DNA from: a virus | DNA length: 49,308 bases | Virus record (IMG/VR): IMGVR_UViG_3300031753_000010 | Span: 1-49,308 of that record | Strand: one strand, 5' to 3' | In this document: piece after piece, positions 6,576 through 13,470 of the stretch | How the letters are laid out: every line of letters starts with the position of its first letter | Numbering within the stretch: position 1 is the stretch's first letter | Position numbers and translations under genes: made by a program | Notes under the pieces: generated by a model | Told to the model about the DNA's origin: nothing | Seen by the model: only the letters and a program-made list of their open reading frames with translations | The model's database searches: none

Positions 6576-6913
6576 GACTGCTGCTCCTTCGCGTTCGTTG
6601 CGCCGCAATCGACGCAGCGCCACGGGTACACGTTCGCGTCGTGCCGGTGATGGCCGCGCTCGACGCACACGCGATTAACATCTGTGATGAGCAGCCATGA
6701 GCCGCTGGTGCTGCGCTGTGCCATCGCGCGTGCAGTCGCGAGCGCGTCGTCGCGATCGTTCGTGTAGTACGCGTCGCTTTCTTGGCGTGCGAGCAACGCG
6801 TCGCGATAGTGGCCGAGCTTGTGCGCGATGCGGTACTCGCCGTCGGCGCAGCGAATGGACAACCCGAGCGCGCGCACAGCGGCAAAGAGTTGCTTTTGAG
6901 TGAGAGTCGTCAT
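6572..6913 (-). CDS. First gene of the leftward early operon, hypothetical protein (113 aa)
   Basis: The protein contains the GEYRI...AYYTNDRDDALATARAMA pattern seen in small phage proteins of unknown function, and a C-terminal CVDCGAT pair that may bind zinc with the nearby CVERGHHRH. The start at 6913 has a strong site (AGGAG, then about nine bases). The leader GGAGAAACTGC is repeated ahead of the probable annealing protein at 48778. It lies directly downstream of the divergent control region, so it should be among the first genes expressed. Confidence 0.7.
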   Translation of the reverse strand: MTTLTQKQLFAAVRALGLSIRCADGEYRIAHKLGHYRDALLARQESDAYYTNDRDDALATARAMAQRSTSGSWLLITDVNRVCVERGHHRHDANVYPWRCVDCGATNAKEQQS

Positions 6914-7123
6914 TGTGCAGTTTCTCCTCGCGCCGGGGGTGCTAAGAGAGAGAGTCCCGGCCAGAGAGATACTATAATCTGATAGGCAGCAAAAAGCTCC
7001 TTTTTGATCGACTATAACCTCTTACATTACATAGCGTTAGCGGCGTTTGAGCTGCTTCTACCTATCAACTTCTCGTAAAAACAGCCTGAAGCAGCTTTCC
7101 GACTGTGATTAGAATAGGTGCCC
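6914..7123. promoter_or_regulatory. Divergent early control region
   Basis: About 210 bases without a gene separate the leftward and rightward units. This region is clearly richer in A+T than its surroundings. It holds a TATAAT at 6973-6978, the near-identical decamers ACTATAATCT (6971-6980) and ACTATAACCT (7011-7020) 40 bases apart, an AAAAAGctcCTTTTT palindrome (6991-7005), and an inverted pair GCTGCTTC (7051-7058)/GAAGCAGC (7088-7095). TAGAAT at 7110-7115 lies about ten bases before the regulator's ATG. Convincing -35 boxes are not seen, so exact promoters are uncertain. The repeats are candidate operators for the regulator encoded at 7124. Confidence 0.6.
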
Positions 7124-7444
7124 ATGCCGACCCGCTCCGAAATTCTGCGCCGCTATCCGCGGCTGCTTTCGCGTACTCGCTACCTGCTGCGACGCTGCGA
7201 ACTGCCGACGGGCGAGCTTGCGCGTCGCGCTGGCGTTGGCGATCCGTGGCTCTCGAAGTTTCGCTCTGAGATTTCGGGCTACAACAACCCGACGGTAAAG
7301 AACTGCCAGCGCTTGCACGACTTTCTGCTGCGTCATCTCATCGCGACCGGCAAGTTAGACAGCAGCAGTAACGGGGATAGTGATAGCGGAGCGCCGACGA
7401 TAGAGAGACGGGAAGCGGATTCGGCTGCGGCCTCGACGACCTAA
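7124..7444 (+). CDS. Helix-turn-helix DNA-binding regulator (106 aa)
   Basis: The segment TGELARRAGVGDPWLSKFRS (about residues 28-47) fits an XRE/Cro-type helix-turn-helix, followed by a short helical part and a polar Ser/Asp-rich tail. As the first gene of the rightward unit, beside the divergent promoter region, it probably controls one or both units. The ATG at 7124 is preferred; a GTG at 7118 is in frame. There is no clear ribosome site, and the TAGAAT box lies so close that translation could be leaderless. No second repressor or integrase was found, so a lysogeny switch is not indicated. Confidence 0.6.
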   Translation: MPTRSEILRRYPRLLSRTRYLLRRCELPTGELARRAGVGDPWLSKFRSEISGYNNPTVKNCQRLHDFLLRHLIATGKLDSSSNGDSDSGAPTIERREADSAAASTT

Positions 7445-7465
7445 CAACTGACAGGGGATCGAACG

Positions 7466-7540
7466 ATGCGCGCTTACCCACTATTCGCTGTTCCTCCGCC
7501 GCTCACCTCACTCGAGGGACTCGCCGACCACAAAGGCTAG
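7466..7540 (+). CDS. Possible micro-ORF (24 aa)
   Basis: An ATG at 7466 follows AGGGGA by about eight bases and gives a 24-codon frame ending in TAG at 7538-7540. The product (MRAYPLFAVPPPLTSLEGLA...) is proline-rich and unrecognised. It fills most of the 120-base gap between the regulator and the next gene. The evidence is only the ribosome site and position. Confidence 0.25.
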   Translation: MRAYPLFAVPPPLTSLEGLADHKG

Positions 7541-7564
7541 CGGCCGCGACGGCGCGCGCGGCAC

Positions 7565-7825
7565 ATGAGCTCGACGCTCTGGTCGGAGCAGTTCCGAGAG
7601 AATCCGGCGGCGGCCGAGTGGGCGCTACTCGGCGCAGCTCTGGCGCGTGTCGACTGCGATCGCGATTTCAGCTCGCCCGTCCATGCTGAGCGGCTCAGAT
7701 GGTGCCGCGAAGTGTTCGCGCGGCTGCTCGCTCGGGACGGCCTCACCTTCGCCGCGGCGGACTACCACCGCATCGTCATCCTCAATCGCTTCCGCCCCGG
7801 GTGGGAGTCGGAGTCACGCCGATGA
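7565..7825 (+). CDS. Hypothetical early protein (86 aa)
   Basis: A helical protein with a SSTLWSEQFRENPAAAEWALLGAALA start and a basic middle (HAERLRWCREVFARLLARDG). Its stop overlaps the ATG of the next gene (ATGA). No domain was recognised. The helical, acid/base-balanced composition and the coupling to the next gene make it more likely than the overlapping frames. Confidence 0.5.
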   Translation: MSSTLWSEQFRENPAAAEWALLGAALARVDCDRDFSSPVHAERLRWCREVFARLLARDGLTFAAADYHRIVILNRFRPGWESESRR

Positions 7826-8067
7826 GAACGCGTAATGATGTACTGCGTCGAGAGATTCAGCGATGGGCGAAACGCGCCGGCTTTACGGCGCAACAAAGCA
7901 TCGATGACCCTGAATCGATTCTCGATTTCTTCGACTTCTGTATCGAGCATTACCCGCAGCGCTTCAGCCGGGCTCACGGCCGCGAAATCTTTCGCTGGTG
8001 CAATGAAGGGGCGCCGGGCTATCAGCCGATTGAAGAACCGACCGAATGCCCGCCGCCGGGATCTTGA
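7822..8067 (+). CDS. Hypothetical early protein (81 aa)
   Basis: The start is the ATG at 7822 overlapping the previous TGA. The product begins with a basic helix (MRTRNDVLRREIQRWAKRAG) and continues ILDFFDFCIEHYPQRFSRAHG, with a proline-rich tail. The unrecognised pattern is shared in style with the preceding protein (CREVF/IFRWCNEG segments), so the two may be related small adaptors. It ends two bases before the start of the DUF1376 gene. Confidence 0.5.
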   Translation: MRTRNDVLRREIQRWAKRAGFTAQQSIDDPESILDFFDFCIEHYPQRFSRAHGREIFRWCNEGAPGYQPIEEPTECPPPGS

Positions 8068-8068
8068 A

Positions 8069-8812
8069 ATGGACTGGTACAGAAAGTTCCCGGGAGACTA
8101 CGGCCGCGACACCGCCGCGCTCTCGCTGGTCGAGCACGGCGTCTATAACGTGCTGCTCGACCTGCAGTATGCGACCGAAGCCGGGCTTCCGGCCGAGCTG
8201 CGTGAGCTGTATTTCGTCTGCAGATCGACATCAAAACGAGAGCAAAACGCAGTCAAAATCGTTGCTGAAAAGCATTTCCCAATTTCAGCAGACGGTTTGC
8301 GATGGAATCCGCGAGCTGCCGCCGAGATCGCAAAATATAAAGCCGTGCAACATCAATGGATTGAATCAGGCAAGCGCGGTGCAGCAAAGCGATGGGGCGA
8401 TAGGGTACCCCATAGCCAACCCCATCATGAAACCGTAGGGTACCCCATTGATTCTGCATCGGGTACCCCATCCGAATCTGTAGGGTACCCCAATAGGGTA
8501 GCGATAGCATTCCAGAATCCAGATACCAGAATAAATCTTAAGAGGGGAAATTCACCGCCTACGCTAGAGCTTGACTCTCCACTCCGTACCCCGCGACAGC
8601 GCGAGTCAGCACATCCTCGGAGGGCAGTGATGGCACCGATCGAGAAGCTCAAGAGCCGCAAGGGAAAAGACCCGCCCGCCGCACCAGCGCCGCAGAATCT
8701 CGCCGAGAGCGCGCGTAAGCTCGCAGCCGTCGGCAATCAGGTCGGGGATATCGTCAGACTGCTCGCGGCATATGAGGTCACCGCTGAGCAGGTACAGCAG
8801 TGGCTTGCATGA
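8069..8812 (+). CDS. DUF1376 (YdaU-like) replication-associated protein (247 aa)
   Basis: The N-terminal 110 residues match DUF1376: MDWYRKFPGDYGRDTAALSL, EHGVYNVLLDLQYAT, then a helix-rich part with AVQHQWIESGKRGAAKRWG. This family occurs in phage replication modules in the place of lambda O-type initiators. The middle (about residues 112-150) is a low-complexity stretch in which GYP and GTP recur because the DNA carries GGGTACCCC repeats. The C-terminus (about 190-247) is a separate helical part ending EVTAEQVQQWLA. The start at 8069 gives the canonical MDWYRKFPGDY opening. The next gene overlaps its stop (ATGA). Initiator function is by analogy. Confidence 0.8.
   Translation: MDWYRKFPGDYGRDTAALSLVEHGVYNVLLDLQYATEAGLPAELRELYFVCRSTSKREQNAVKIVAEKHFPISADGLRWNPRAAAEIAKYKAVQHQWIESGKRGAAKRWGDRVPHSQPHHETVGYPIDSASGTPSESVGYPNRVAIAFQNPDTRINLKRGNSPPTLELDSPLRTPRQRESAHPRRAVMAPIEKLKSRKGKDPPAAPAPQNLAESARKLAAVGNQVGDIVRLLAAYEVTAEQVQQWLA
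8401..8500. repeat. Iteron-like GGGTACCCC repeats, candidate replication origin
   Basis: TAGGGTACCCC occurs at 8401-8411, 8436-8446 and 8481-8491, with CGGGTACCCC at 8460-8469 and a partial TAGGGTA at 8494-8500. Spacings are 35, about 23-24, and about 21-22 bases. Each core GGGTACCC is a perfect palindrome. A stretch richer in A+T (about 8500-8555) follows. Repeated binding sites next to an AT-rich segment inside a replication gene are the layout of the lambda origin within O. The origin role is inferred. Confidence 0.6.
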
Positions 8813-9099
8813 GCGCAGCGAAAAGCGATCAGCCGAAAGGGCCGAGCAAGACGGCAGACTTCGTGCGCTTCGAGAGCGAACGGTGGCTCGCGAAGAAACT
8901 CGGCATGGGCGGCGTGCTCTCCAACTCACTCTTCGCCGGCGATACCAACACCGATTCACGCCGCGAGCGGCTGCGGGCGGCAATCCGCCTGCGCGGACCT
9001 GACTCGATCTGCGGCACGCGCCACGGCATGCAGATCACATTTCGCAGCGCCTTCGAGCAGCTCTACGGCGAGCCGCTCGATCCGGTGGCGGGAGCATGA
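8809..9099 (+). CDS. Conserved hypothetical phage protein (96 aa)
   Basis: The start is the ATG at 8809 (ATGA overlap with the DUF1376 gene). The protein has a basic helical N-terminus (KPSK-like region around SDQPKGPSKTADF), a FESERWLAKKLGMGGV segment, and a C-terminal GPDSICGTRHGMQITFRSAFEQLYG block. No known function. Coupling to the DUF1376 gene suggests a replication partner, such as a helicase loader substitute; this is only context. Confidence 0.55.
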   Translation: MSAAKSDQPKGPSKTADFVRFESERWLAKKLGMGGVLSNSLFAGDTNTDSRRERLRAAIRLRGPDSICGTRHGMQITFRSAFEQLYGEPLDPVAGA

Positions 9100-9106
9100 G
9101 CGCACC

Positions 9107-9310
9107 GTGAAATACAATCGCAAACTTACCGAACAGCAGCGCCGACGCATTCAGCGCATCGCGCGATTGCGCAAACGCCTTACGAACTCAGCGCTCGCAT
9201 GGCGGTACAAGTGTTCCGAAGCGACGATTGCGAATGCGATCCGCGAGGGCACTATCGCCTCTCGCATCGAACGCTCGATAGGTGAACAGCAGCAGCAGAG
9301 GGGAACCTAA
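9107..9310 (+). CDS. Small basic helix-turn-helix protein (67 aa)
   Basis: The frame starts at a GTG (9107) and gives MKYNRKLTEQQRRRIQRIA followed by LTNSALAWRYKCSEATIANAI, a resolvase/transposase-like helix-turn-helix. It is highly basic and probably binds DNA, perhaps as a small regulator. The nearest ribosome-like GGGAG lies about 12 bases upstream. The tail is glutamine-rich. Confidence 0.55.
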   Translation: MKYNRKLTEQQRRRIQRIARLRKRLTNSALAWRYKCSEATIANAIREGTIASRIERSIGEQQQQRGT

Positions 9311-9311
9311 C

Positions 9312-9959
9312 ATGACAAAGCGCAGCGAAAAGATCCTAACACTCGACGCAAAGGTCTGCCGACTCGGCAAGATCAGCAACAACCTGGAGCGACACGCCGA
9401 CGATTACGTCACGGCGTTCACGATTCCCGTCGCGGGGCTCATGCTCACGAAGGCGGAGCTGAATAAATTCATGCGCGATAAGTACTGCTATCAGTCGTGG
9501 TTCGACACCACGCAGCCGGGCGCAGCGCAGCCGATGTCGTGGTGGGGGGATGAGCACTTCCACCTGTCGCAGAGCTTCGAGGCCGATGAGCTGACGATCC
9601 TCGTGAGCGGTGATCGCCCGCTCACATTCGAGGCGGAGCTGAAGTCGAACGGCGACGACGACGATGACGGCAACGGCGAAGAGACGAAGCGCGCGGCGTG
9701 CGAAATCACCAAGATCATGTTGCGTCCGCAGTATGGCGGCCTTACCGAGTTGCGCTTCCACCTGTCGCTGCGCCCCGGCATCGGCAAGGCAAATCTGCAA
9801 CTGCAGGAGCACCAGCACCGCGAAGTTAAGCTCACCCTCACCGGCGGCCGCGTAAAGGCGAAGAACGAGCGGCAGCCGCAGTTGCCGATGGGAGCGCCGG
9901 CTGAGAGCGCGCCGGAGACTGTGCCGGGGCCGCTCGATGAGTCAGCCGCAACCCACTAG
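9312..9959 (+). CDS. Conserved phage protein of unknown function (215 aa)
   Basis: The start is the ATG at 9312, after a GAGGGGA ribosome site. The opening MTKRSEKILTLDAKVCRLGKIS and the later SLRPGIGKANLQLQEHQ region recall a phage protein type often seen near DUF1376 genes; no function is known to me. The middle has an acidic run (GDDDDDDG) and the C-terminus is proline-rich. Beta-rich content and the acidic tail are features found in single-strand DNA-binding proteins, but no OB-fold signature was recognised. Confidence 0.65.
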   Translation: MTKRSEKILTLDAKVCRLGKISNNLERHADDYVTAFTIPVAGLMLTKAELNKFMRDKYCYQSWFDTTQPGAAQPMSWWGDEHFHLSQSFEADELTILVSGDRPLTFEAELKSNGDDDDDGNGEETKRAACEITKIMLRPQYGGLTELRFHLSLRPGIGKANLQLQEHQHREVKLTLTGGRVKAKNERQPQLPMGAPAESAPETVPGPLDESAATH

Positions 9960-9995
9960 CGCCCACTCTGCCCCACCGGCGCCTTTGCCGATCCT

Positions 9996-10463
9996 ATGCG
10001 ACGTAGCGCTGCAATCGTTCGCATGCCGCGCAGGCAGCGCGAACTCAAGCTGTCAGAGTGGGACGATCTCGGCGACGAGCTGGCGGGGCCGGGCAAACCG
10101 GACGGGCCCGAGGAGCTGTTCGCGAGTCAGTGTCGTGCGTATCGGCTGCCGGCGTTTGAGCGGCAGTTGCAGTTCGCGAAGGCAGCGATGGGGCGGCGGT
10201 GGCTGCTCGATTTCGGCTTTCGTGACTACCTGCTCGGTGTCGAGATTCAGGGCGTGGTAGTACGGCGCATCGGCGGTGTGCTCGTGACGTCAGGCGCGCA
10301 CGCCGACGTGCAGGGCTTGCGCAAAGAGCACGAGAAGCACAACGCCGCGGTGCTGCTCGGCTGGTCGATCCTCGAATTCATGCCGGCGGAGATCAAGCCG
10401 CTGCGGGCGATCGAGATGACCATGCGGGTGTTAGCCGCGCGCGGTTGGAGGCAACAGGAGTGA
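9996..10463 (+). CDS. PD-(D/E)xK-type endonuclease-like protein (155 aa)
   Basis: The centre reads RWLLDFGFRDYLLGVEIQG, then ADVQGLRKEHEKHNAAVLLGWSILEFMP. This fits the DUF559/VSR-like restriction-fold nuclease pattern: D in the first strand, E-x-Q (in place of E-x-K/E) in the second, a basic/acidic helix, then a GWxVLxF strand. The family cleaves DNA or branched intermediates. The altered E-I-Q could lower activity. Both the ATG at 9996 and an ATG at 10023 are possible starts, and neither has a clear ribosome site. A Holliday-junction or nicking role in replication is possible. Confidence 0.6.
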   Translation: MRRSAAIVRMPRRQRELKLSEWDDLGDELAGPGKPDGPEELFASQCRAYRLPAFERQLQFAKAAMGRRWLLDFGFRDYLLGVEIQGVVVRRIGGVLVTSGAHADVQGLRKEHEKHNAAVLLGWSILEFMPAEIKPLRAIEMTMRVLAARGWRQQE

Positions 10464-10696
10464 GCAGTACGACGGCACGAGTTAACGGGCACGATCACGT
10501 CGGCGGCCCCGAACCAACGCACCGGCACGTGGGTGTGTGGACGCTGGAAATGCGCAACATTCTGCTGGCTGATTACCAGGAGGCGCGCGCTCGAGGAACG
10601 CTGCCGGCGCTCGCGGCAAAGCTCGGCGTCGATCTGTACCAGCTCTATTCGCAAGCTCACCGCCTCGGCCTCGCCCGCGGGATTCGCCGTCGATGA
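10460..10696 (+). CDS. Small DNA-binding protein (78 aa)
   Basis: The start is the GTG at 10460, which overlaps the previous TGA (GTGA) and lies eight bases after GGAGG. The C-terminal half, LPALAAKLGVDLYQLYSQAHRLGLAR, resembles a helix-turn-helix in which the second helix precedes an RLGL segment, as in many small phage regulators. The N-terminus contains two His-rich spots. Function unknown. The next gene starts within its stop codon. Confidence 0.55.
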   Translation: MSSTTARVNGHDHVGGPEPTHRHVGVWTLEMRNILLADYQEARARGTLPALAAKLGVDLYQLYSQAHRLGLARGIRRR

Positions 10697-11343
10697 CCGC
10701 GCAGTTGTTACACGCCTACAAAGCCGTCGCCGTCGCCTCACTCAAGCCGTGGGAGCGCAACCCACGCACGCACTCGCCGGCGCAGATCGAGCAACTGCGA
10801 GCGTCGATCAGGGAATTCGGCTTTACGAATCCCGTGCTGATCGATCACAACGGCCTCGTGATTGCCGGGCACGGCCGCATCGAGGCGGCGAAGCTCGAAG
10901 GACTGACCGATATCCCGGCGATAGAGCTGCGCGGCTTGACGACTGAGCAGAAGCGCGCGCTGGTGATCGCCGATAATCAGTTGGCGCTCAAAGCCGAGTG
11001 GAATGTCGACTTGTTGAAGTTGGAGCTGCAAGCCCTCACGGGTAAAGGGTTCGATCTGTCGGTGCTCGGCTTCGAGCCCTTTGAGCTGAACGAGTTGCTC
11101 GGCGATCCCAATGATCCCAACAGTGAGTGGCGAGGCATGCCAGAGTTTGGGCAGGAGGATAAGCGCGGCTTTCGCACGCTGCTGGTGCACTTCGCCGACG
11201 CTGCGGCAGTCGAGGACTTCAAGCGCCTGATCGGGCAGAAATTCACGGACGAGGCGCGATACATCTGGCATCCGAAAGTCGAGTGGGATCGCGTCGGGCA
11301 GCTCGCCTATGTCTCGACGGCAGCGCCCGATGTCAAGCCCTAG
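10693..11343 (+). CDS. ParB-like nuclease-domain protein (216 aa)
   Basis: Residues about 10-100 form a ParB/sulfiredoxin-like domain: LKPWERNPRTHSPAQIEQL, FGFTNPVLIDHNG, the signature IAGHGRIEAAKLEGL, then the DNQLALKAEW segment seen in ParB-like proteins that accompany DNA-modification enzymes. The C-terminal half is unassigned. Such ParB proteins in phages usually sit next to a DNA methyltransferase. Here the next gene is a TAGT-type glycosyltransferase, with a 14-base overlap, which suggests that this protein guides or assists DNA modification. The ATG at 10693 overlaps the previous TGA. Confidence 0.85.
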   Translation: MTAQLLHAYKAVAVASLKPWERNPRTHSPAQIEQLRASIREFGFTNPVLIDHNGLVIAGHGRIEAAKLEGLTDIPAIELRGLTTEQKRALVIADNQLALKAEWNVDLLKLELQALTGKGFDLSVLGFEPFELNELLGDPNDPNSEWRGMPEFGQEDKRGFRTLLVHFADAAAVEDFKRLIGQKFTDEARYIWHPKVEWDRVGQLAYVSTAAPDVKP

Positions 11344-12241
11344 ATTCCCGCTGTACATTGTCAGCAAAGGCCGGGCGGAGACTCGCCATACTGCGCGCGC
11401 TCTAGAGGCAATCGGCGTTCCGTACTGGATCGTCGTCGAGCAGCAAGAGCGCGACGTGTATGCTGCGGTGATTGAGCCGTCGCGGGTGTTAGTGTTAGAT
11501 CCTGCATATCAAGAGCGCTACGACACCTGCGACGATCTCGGCACTACTAAGAGTAAAGGCCCCGGCCCTGCGCGCAACTTTGTCTGGGATCATGCGATAG
11601 CATCCGGTGCAGCGTGGCACTGGGTGATGGACGACAATATTCGCAGATTCTATCGCTGCGTTCGCAATCGCCGAGTACCCATCGGCGACGGCACTGGGTT
11701 TGCCGTGATGGAGGATTTCTGTCTGCGGTATACAAACGTCGCGATGGCAGGGCCGAACTACAAGATGTTTATCCCGAGCCGCTCGCCGTTTCGAGCGATG
11801 TGTCTTAACACCAGAATCTACAGTTGCAACCTCATCCGCAATGACGTGCCGTTTCGCTGGCGCGGGCGGTACAACGAGGATACTGATCTATCGCTGCGGA
11901 TGCTCAAGGCCGGTTGGTGCACGGTGCTATTCAACGCCTTTCTGCAAGATAAGCTCGCGACGCAACTCGTGCGCGGCGGCAATACGGCCGACTTCTATGC
12001 GCGCGAGGGTACCGAAGCGAAGAGTCGGATGTTAGTGCGGCTGCACCCCGATGTATCAGAACTGATGTGGCGGTTCGGCCGCAAGCATCATCTCGTTCAC
12101 TACAAGCGCTTTCAGAATAACCGCCTCAAGCTCCGAACCGATATCACCGTCGCAGACGGCGTTGATGACTACGGCCTCACGCTCGTTAAGCTCCGCGAGA
12201 CCGTCGCTGCACGAGTTACGCCACCGCCGCAACGCTCGTGA
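11330..12241 (+). CDS. TET-associated-type glycosyltransferase (TAGT) (303 aa)
   Basis: The pattern matches TAGT-family glycosyltransferases linked to phage DNA base hypermodification: an opening PLYIVSKGRAETR, RNFVWDHA, HWVMDDNIRRFYR (the DDN nucleotide-sugar/metal motif, about residues 101-113), AGPNYKMF, RYNEDTDLSLRMLKAGW (about residues 180-196), and a late RGGNTADFY followed by an HHLVHYKRF segment. These enzymes transfer a sugar to a modified pyrimidine in DNA. No TET/JBP dioxygenase, hydroxymethylase or methyltransferase was found in the window, so the acceptor base is unclear. The ATG at 11330 lies inside the end of the ParB-like gene. The acceptor and donor are inferred from the family. 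Confidence 0.75.
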   Translation: MSSPRFPLYIVSKGRAETRHTARALEAIGVPYWIVVEQQERDVYAAVIEPSRVLVLDPAYQERYDTCDDLGTTKSKGPGPARNFVWDHAIASGAAWHWVMDDNIRRFYRCVRNRRVPIGDGTGFAVMEDFCLRYTNVAMAGPNYKMFIPSRSPFRAMCLNTRIYSCNLIRNDVPFRWRGRYNEDTDLSLRMLKAGWCTVLFNAFLQDKLATQLVRGGNTADFYAREGTEAKSRMLVRLHPDVSELMWRFGRKHHLVHYKRFQNNRLKLRTDITVADGVDDYGLTLVKLRETVAARVTPPPQRS

Positions 12242-12633
12242 CTCGCCCCGCCCACCGCCCGCCGCATGCGCCGACGCCGGAGCAGCGCCAGATCGTTGAG
12301 CTCGCCGCTGTAGTGGGCATCCCGCACCACGACATCGGCCCCCTGGTCGGCGTCTCGATCAAGACGCTGCTAAAGCACTACCGCAAGGAACTCGCCCTCG
12401 GCAAGACACGCGCCAATGTGAAAGTCGGCGGCTCGCTCTACAATGCCGCGATCAAGGGGAACGTCGCAGCGATGATTTTCTGGATGAAAGCACAAGCCGG
12501 CTGGCGCGAAGTGCAACACCATGAGCACGCCGGCCCGGGCGGCAAGCCGATCGCACTCGCTGCGGCCTCCGCCAGTATCTCGGATGAGGACGCGATGAAG
12601 GTGTACTTAAAGTTAGTTTCGAAGGAGGAGTGA
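12238..12633 (+). CDS. Probable terminase small subunit (131 aa)
   Basis: A GTG at 12238 overlaps the previous stop (GTGA). The protein has an N-terminal helix-turn-helix-like part (TPEQRQIVELAAVVGIPHHDIGPLVGVSIKTLLKHY) and a helical region (YNAAIKGNVAAMIFWMKAQAGWRE) typical of small terminase subunits, which recognise packaging DNA. Its place is right for the role, ahead of the large subunit, though a peptidase-like gene sits in between. A ribosome site for the next gene (GGAGG) overlaps its end. Confidence 0.65.
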   Translation: MTRPAHRPPHAPTPEQRQIVELAAVVGIPHHDIGPLVGVSIKTLLKHYRKELALGKTRANVKVGGSLYNAAIKGNVAAMIFWMKAQAGWREVQHHEHAGPGGKPIALAAASASISDEDAMKVYLKLVSKEE

Positions 12634-12639
12634 GCCGCC

Positions 12640-13470
12640 ATGCCGATGAAGAAATACGGCCGCCGCCCCGCGCGGCATACGCTGCGCACGATGCGCTCAG
12701 CGATCGCGATGGATCGCTCTCTCAGCTCACTCGGCTCGCCCCCCGCCGTGAGTGATGACTACGTGACGCCACTCGTGAAAGCGCTCTCCGCGCTCTCGAT
12801 GCCCGGCGGCGGCGGAGGGCCATTCGGCATGTTTCTGAATGACGCGCTCGGCGATTGCGTGTGCGCGGATTCTGCACACCAAGTGATGCTGCACACCGCC
12901 TGCGCCGGCACCATTGTCGTGCCGACCGATGACGAAGTGCTCAAGCTCTACAGCGCCGTCGGCGGTTACATCCCCGGCAATGCTGCGACCGATACGGGGT
13001 GCGATGAGACATCCATGTGCGAGTACATGATTACGACTGGGCTTGCGGGTGAAAAGGCGTCGCGCTCGGGCTCGATCGATCCGGCGAATCTGGATAACGT
13101 GCGGTGGGCGGTGCAGCTCTTCGGCGCGTGCCGCTTGGGCATCGTCGTCGATCAGAACATGGAAACCGAGTTTGATGCGCAGCAGCCGTGGGCGACCGCG
13201 GCGAGTAAAGCCGATCCAACGGCGGGCGGCCACGACGTGCCGATCGTGAAGTACGACGAGCACTTCGCGTACGTCATCACGTGGGGCGCGCTGCAGGCGA
13301 TCACGTGGGAGCTGCTCGCCGAGTCGAGCTTCCTCGAAGAGGCGCACGCCGAAGTGTGGCCGGACTTCATCACCGCGACCGGCAATGCGCCGAACGGCTT
13401 TGATCTGCAGCAGTTGCTCACGGATCTGCCCTCGATCTCGCCCGGAGAGAGCCTCTCGCTGCGCGCGTGA
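12640..13470 (+). CDS. Papain-like cysteine peptidase-type protein (276 aa)
   Basis: The segments NDALGDCVCADSAHQ (nucleophile cysteine near residue 72, after GDC), GGHDVPIVKYDEH (histidine near residue 196) and YVITWGALQAITWELL (W and N/D region) follow the order of papain-like C1 peptidases seen in several phage genomes. The final residues form an acidic helix (EEAHAEVWPDFI). The role in a phage is unknown to me; processing of head proteins or an interaction with host factors are options. It lies between the two terminase genes, and its stop overlaps the GTG of the large subunit. The start at 12640 fits GGAGG; 12646 is an alternative. Confidence 0.6.
   Translation: MPMKKYGRRPARHTLRTMRSAIAMDRSLSSLGSPPAVSDDYVTPLVKALSALSMPGGGGGPFGMFLNDALGDCVCADSAHQVMLHTACAGTIVVPTDDEVLKLYSAVGGYIPGNAATDTGCDETSMCEYMITTGLAGEKASRSGSIDPANLDNVRWAVQLFGACRLGIVVDQNMETEFDAQQPWATAASKADPTAGGHDVPIVKYDEHFAYVITWGALQAITWELLAESSFLEEAHAEVWPDFITATGNAPNGFDLQQLLTDLPSISPGESLSLRA

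Noticed and set aside
7835-8068. Upstream extension of the DUF1376 protein to 7835
   Set aside because: The family starts at MDWYRKFPGDY, which coincides with the ATG at 8069; the extension is the out-of-frame shadow of the 7822-8067 gene.
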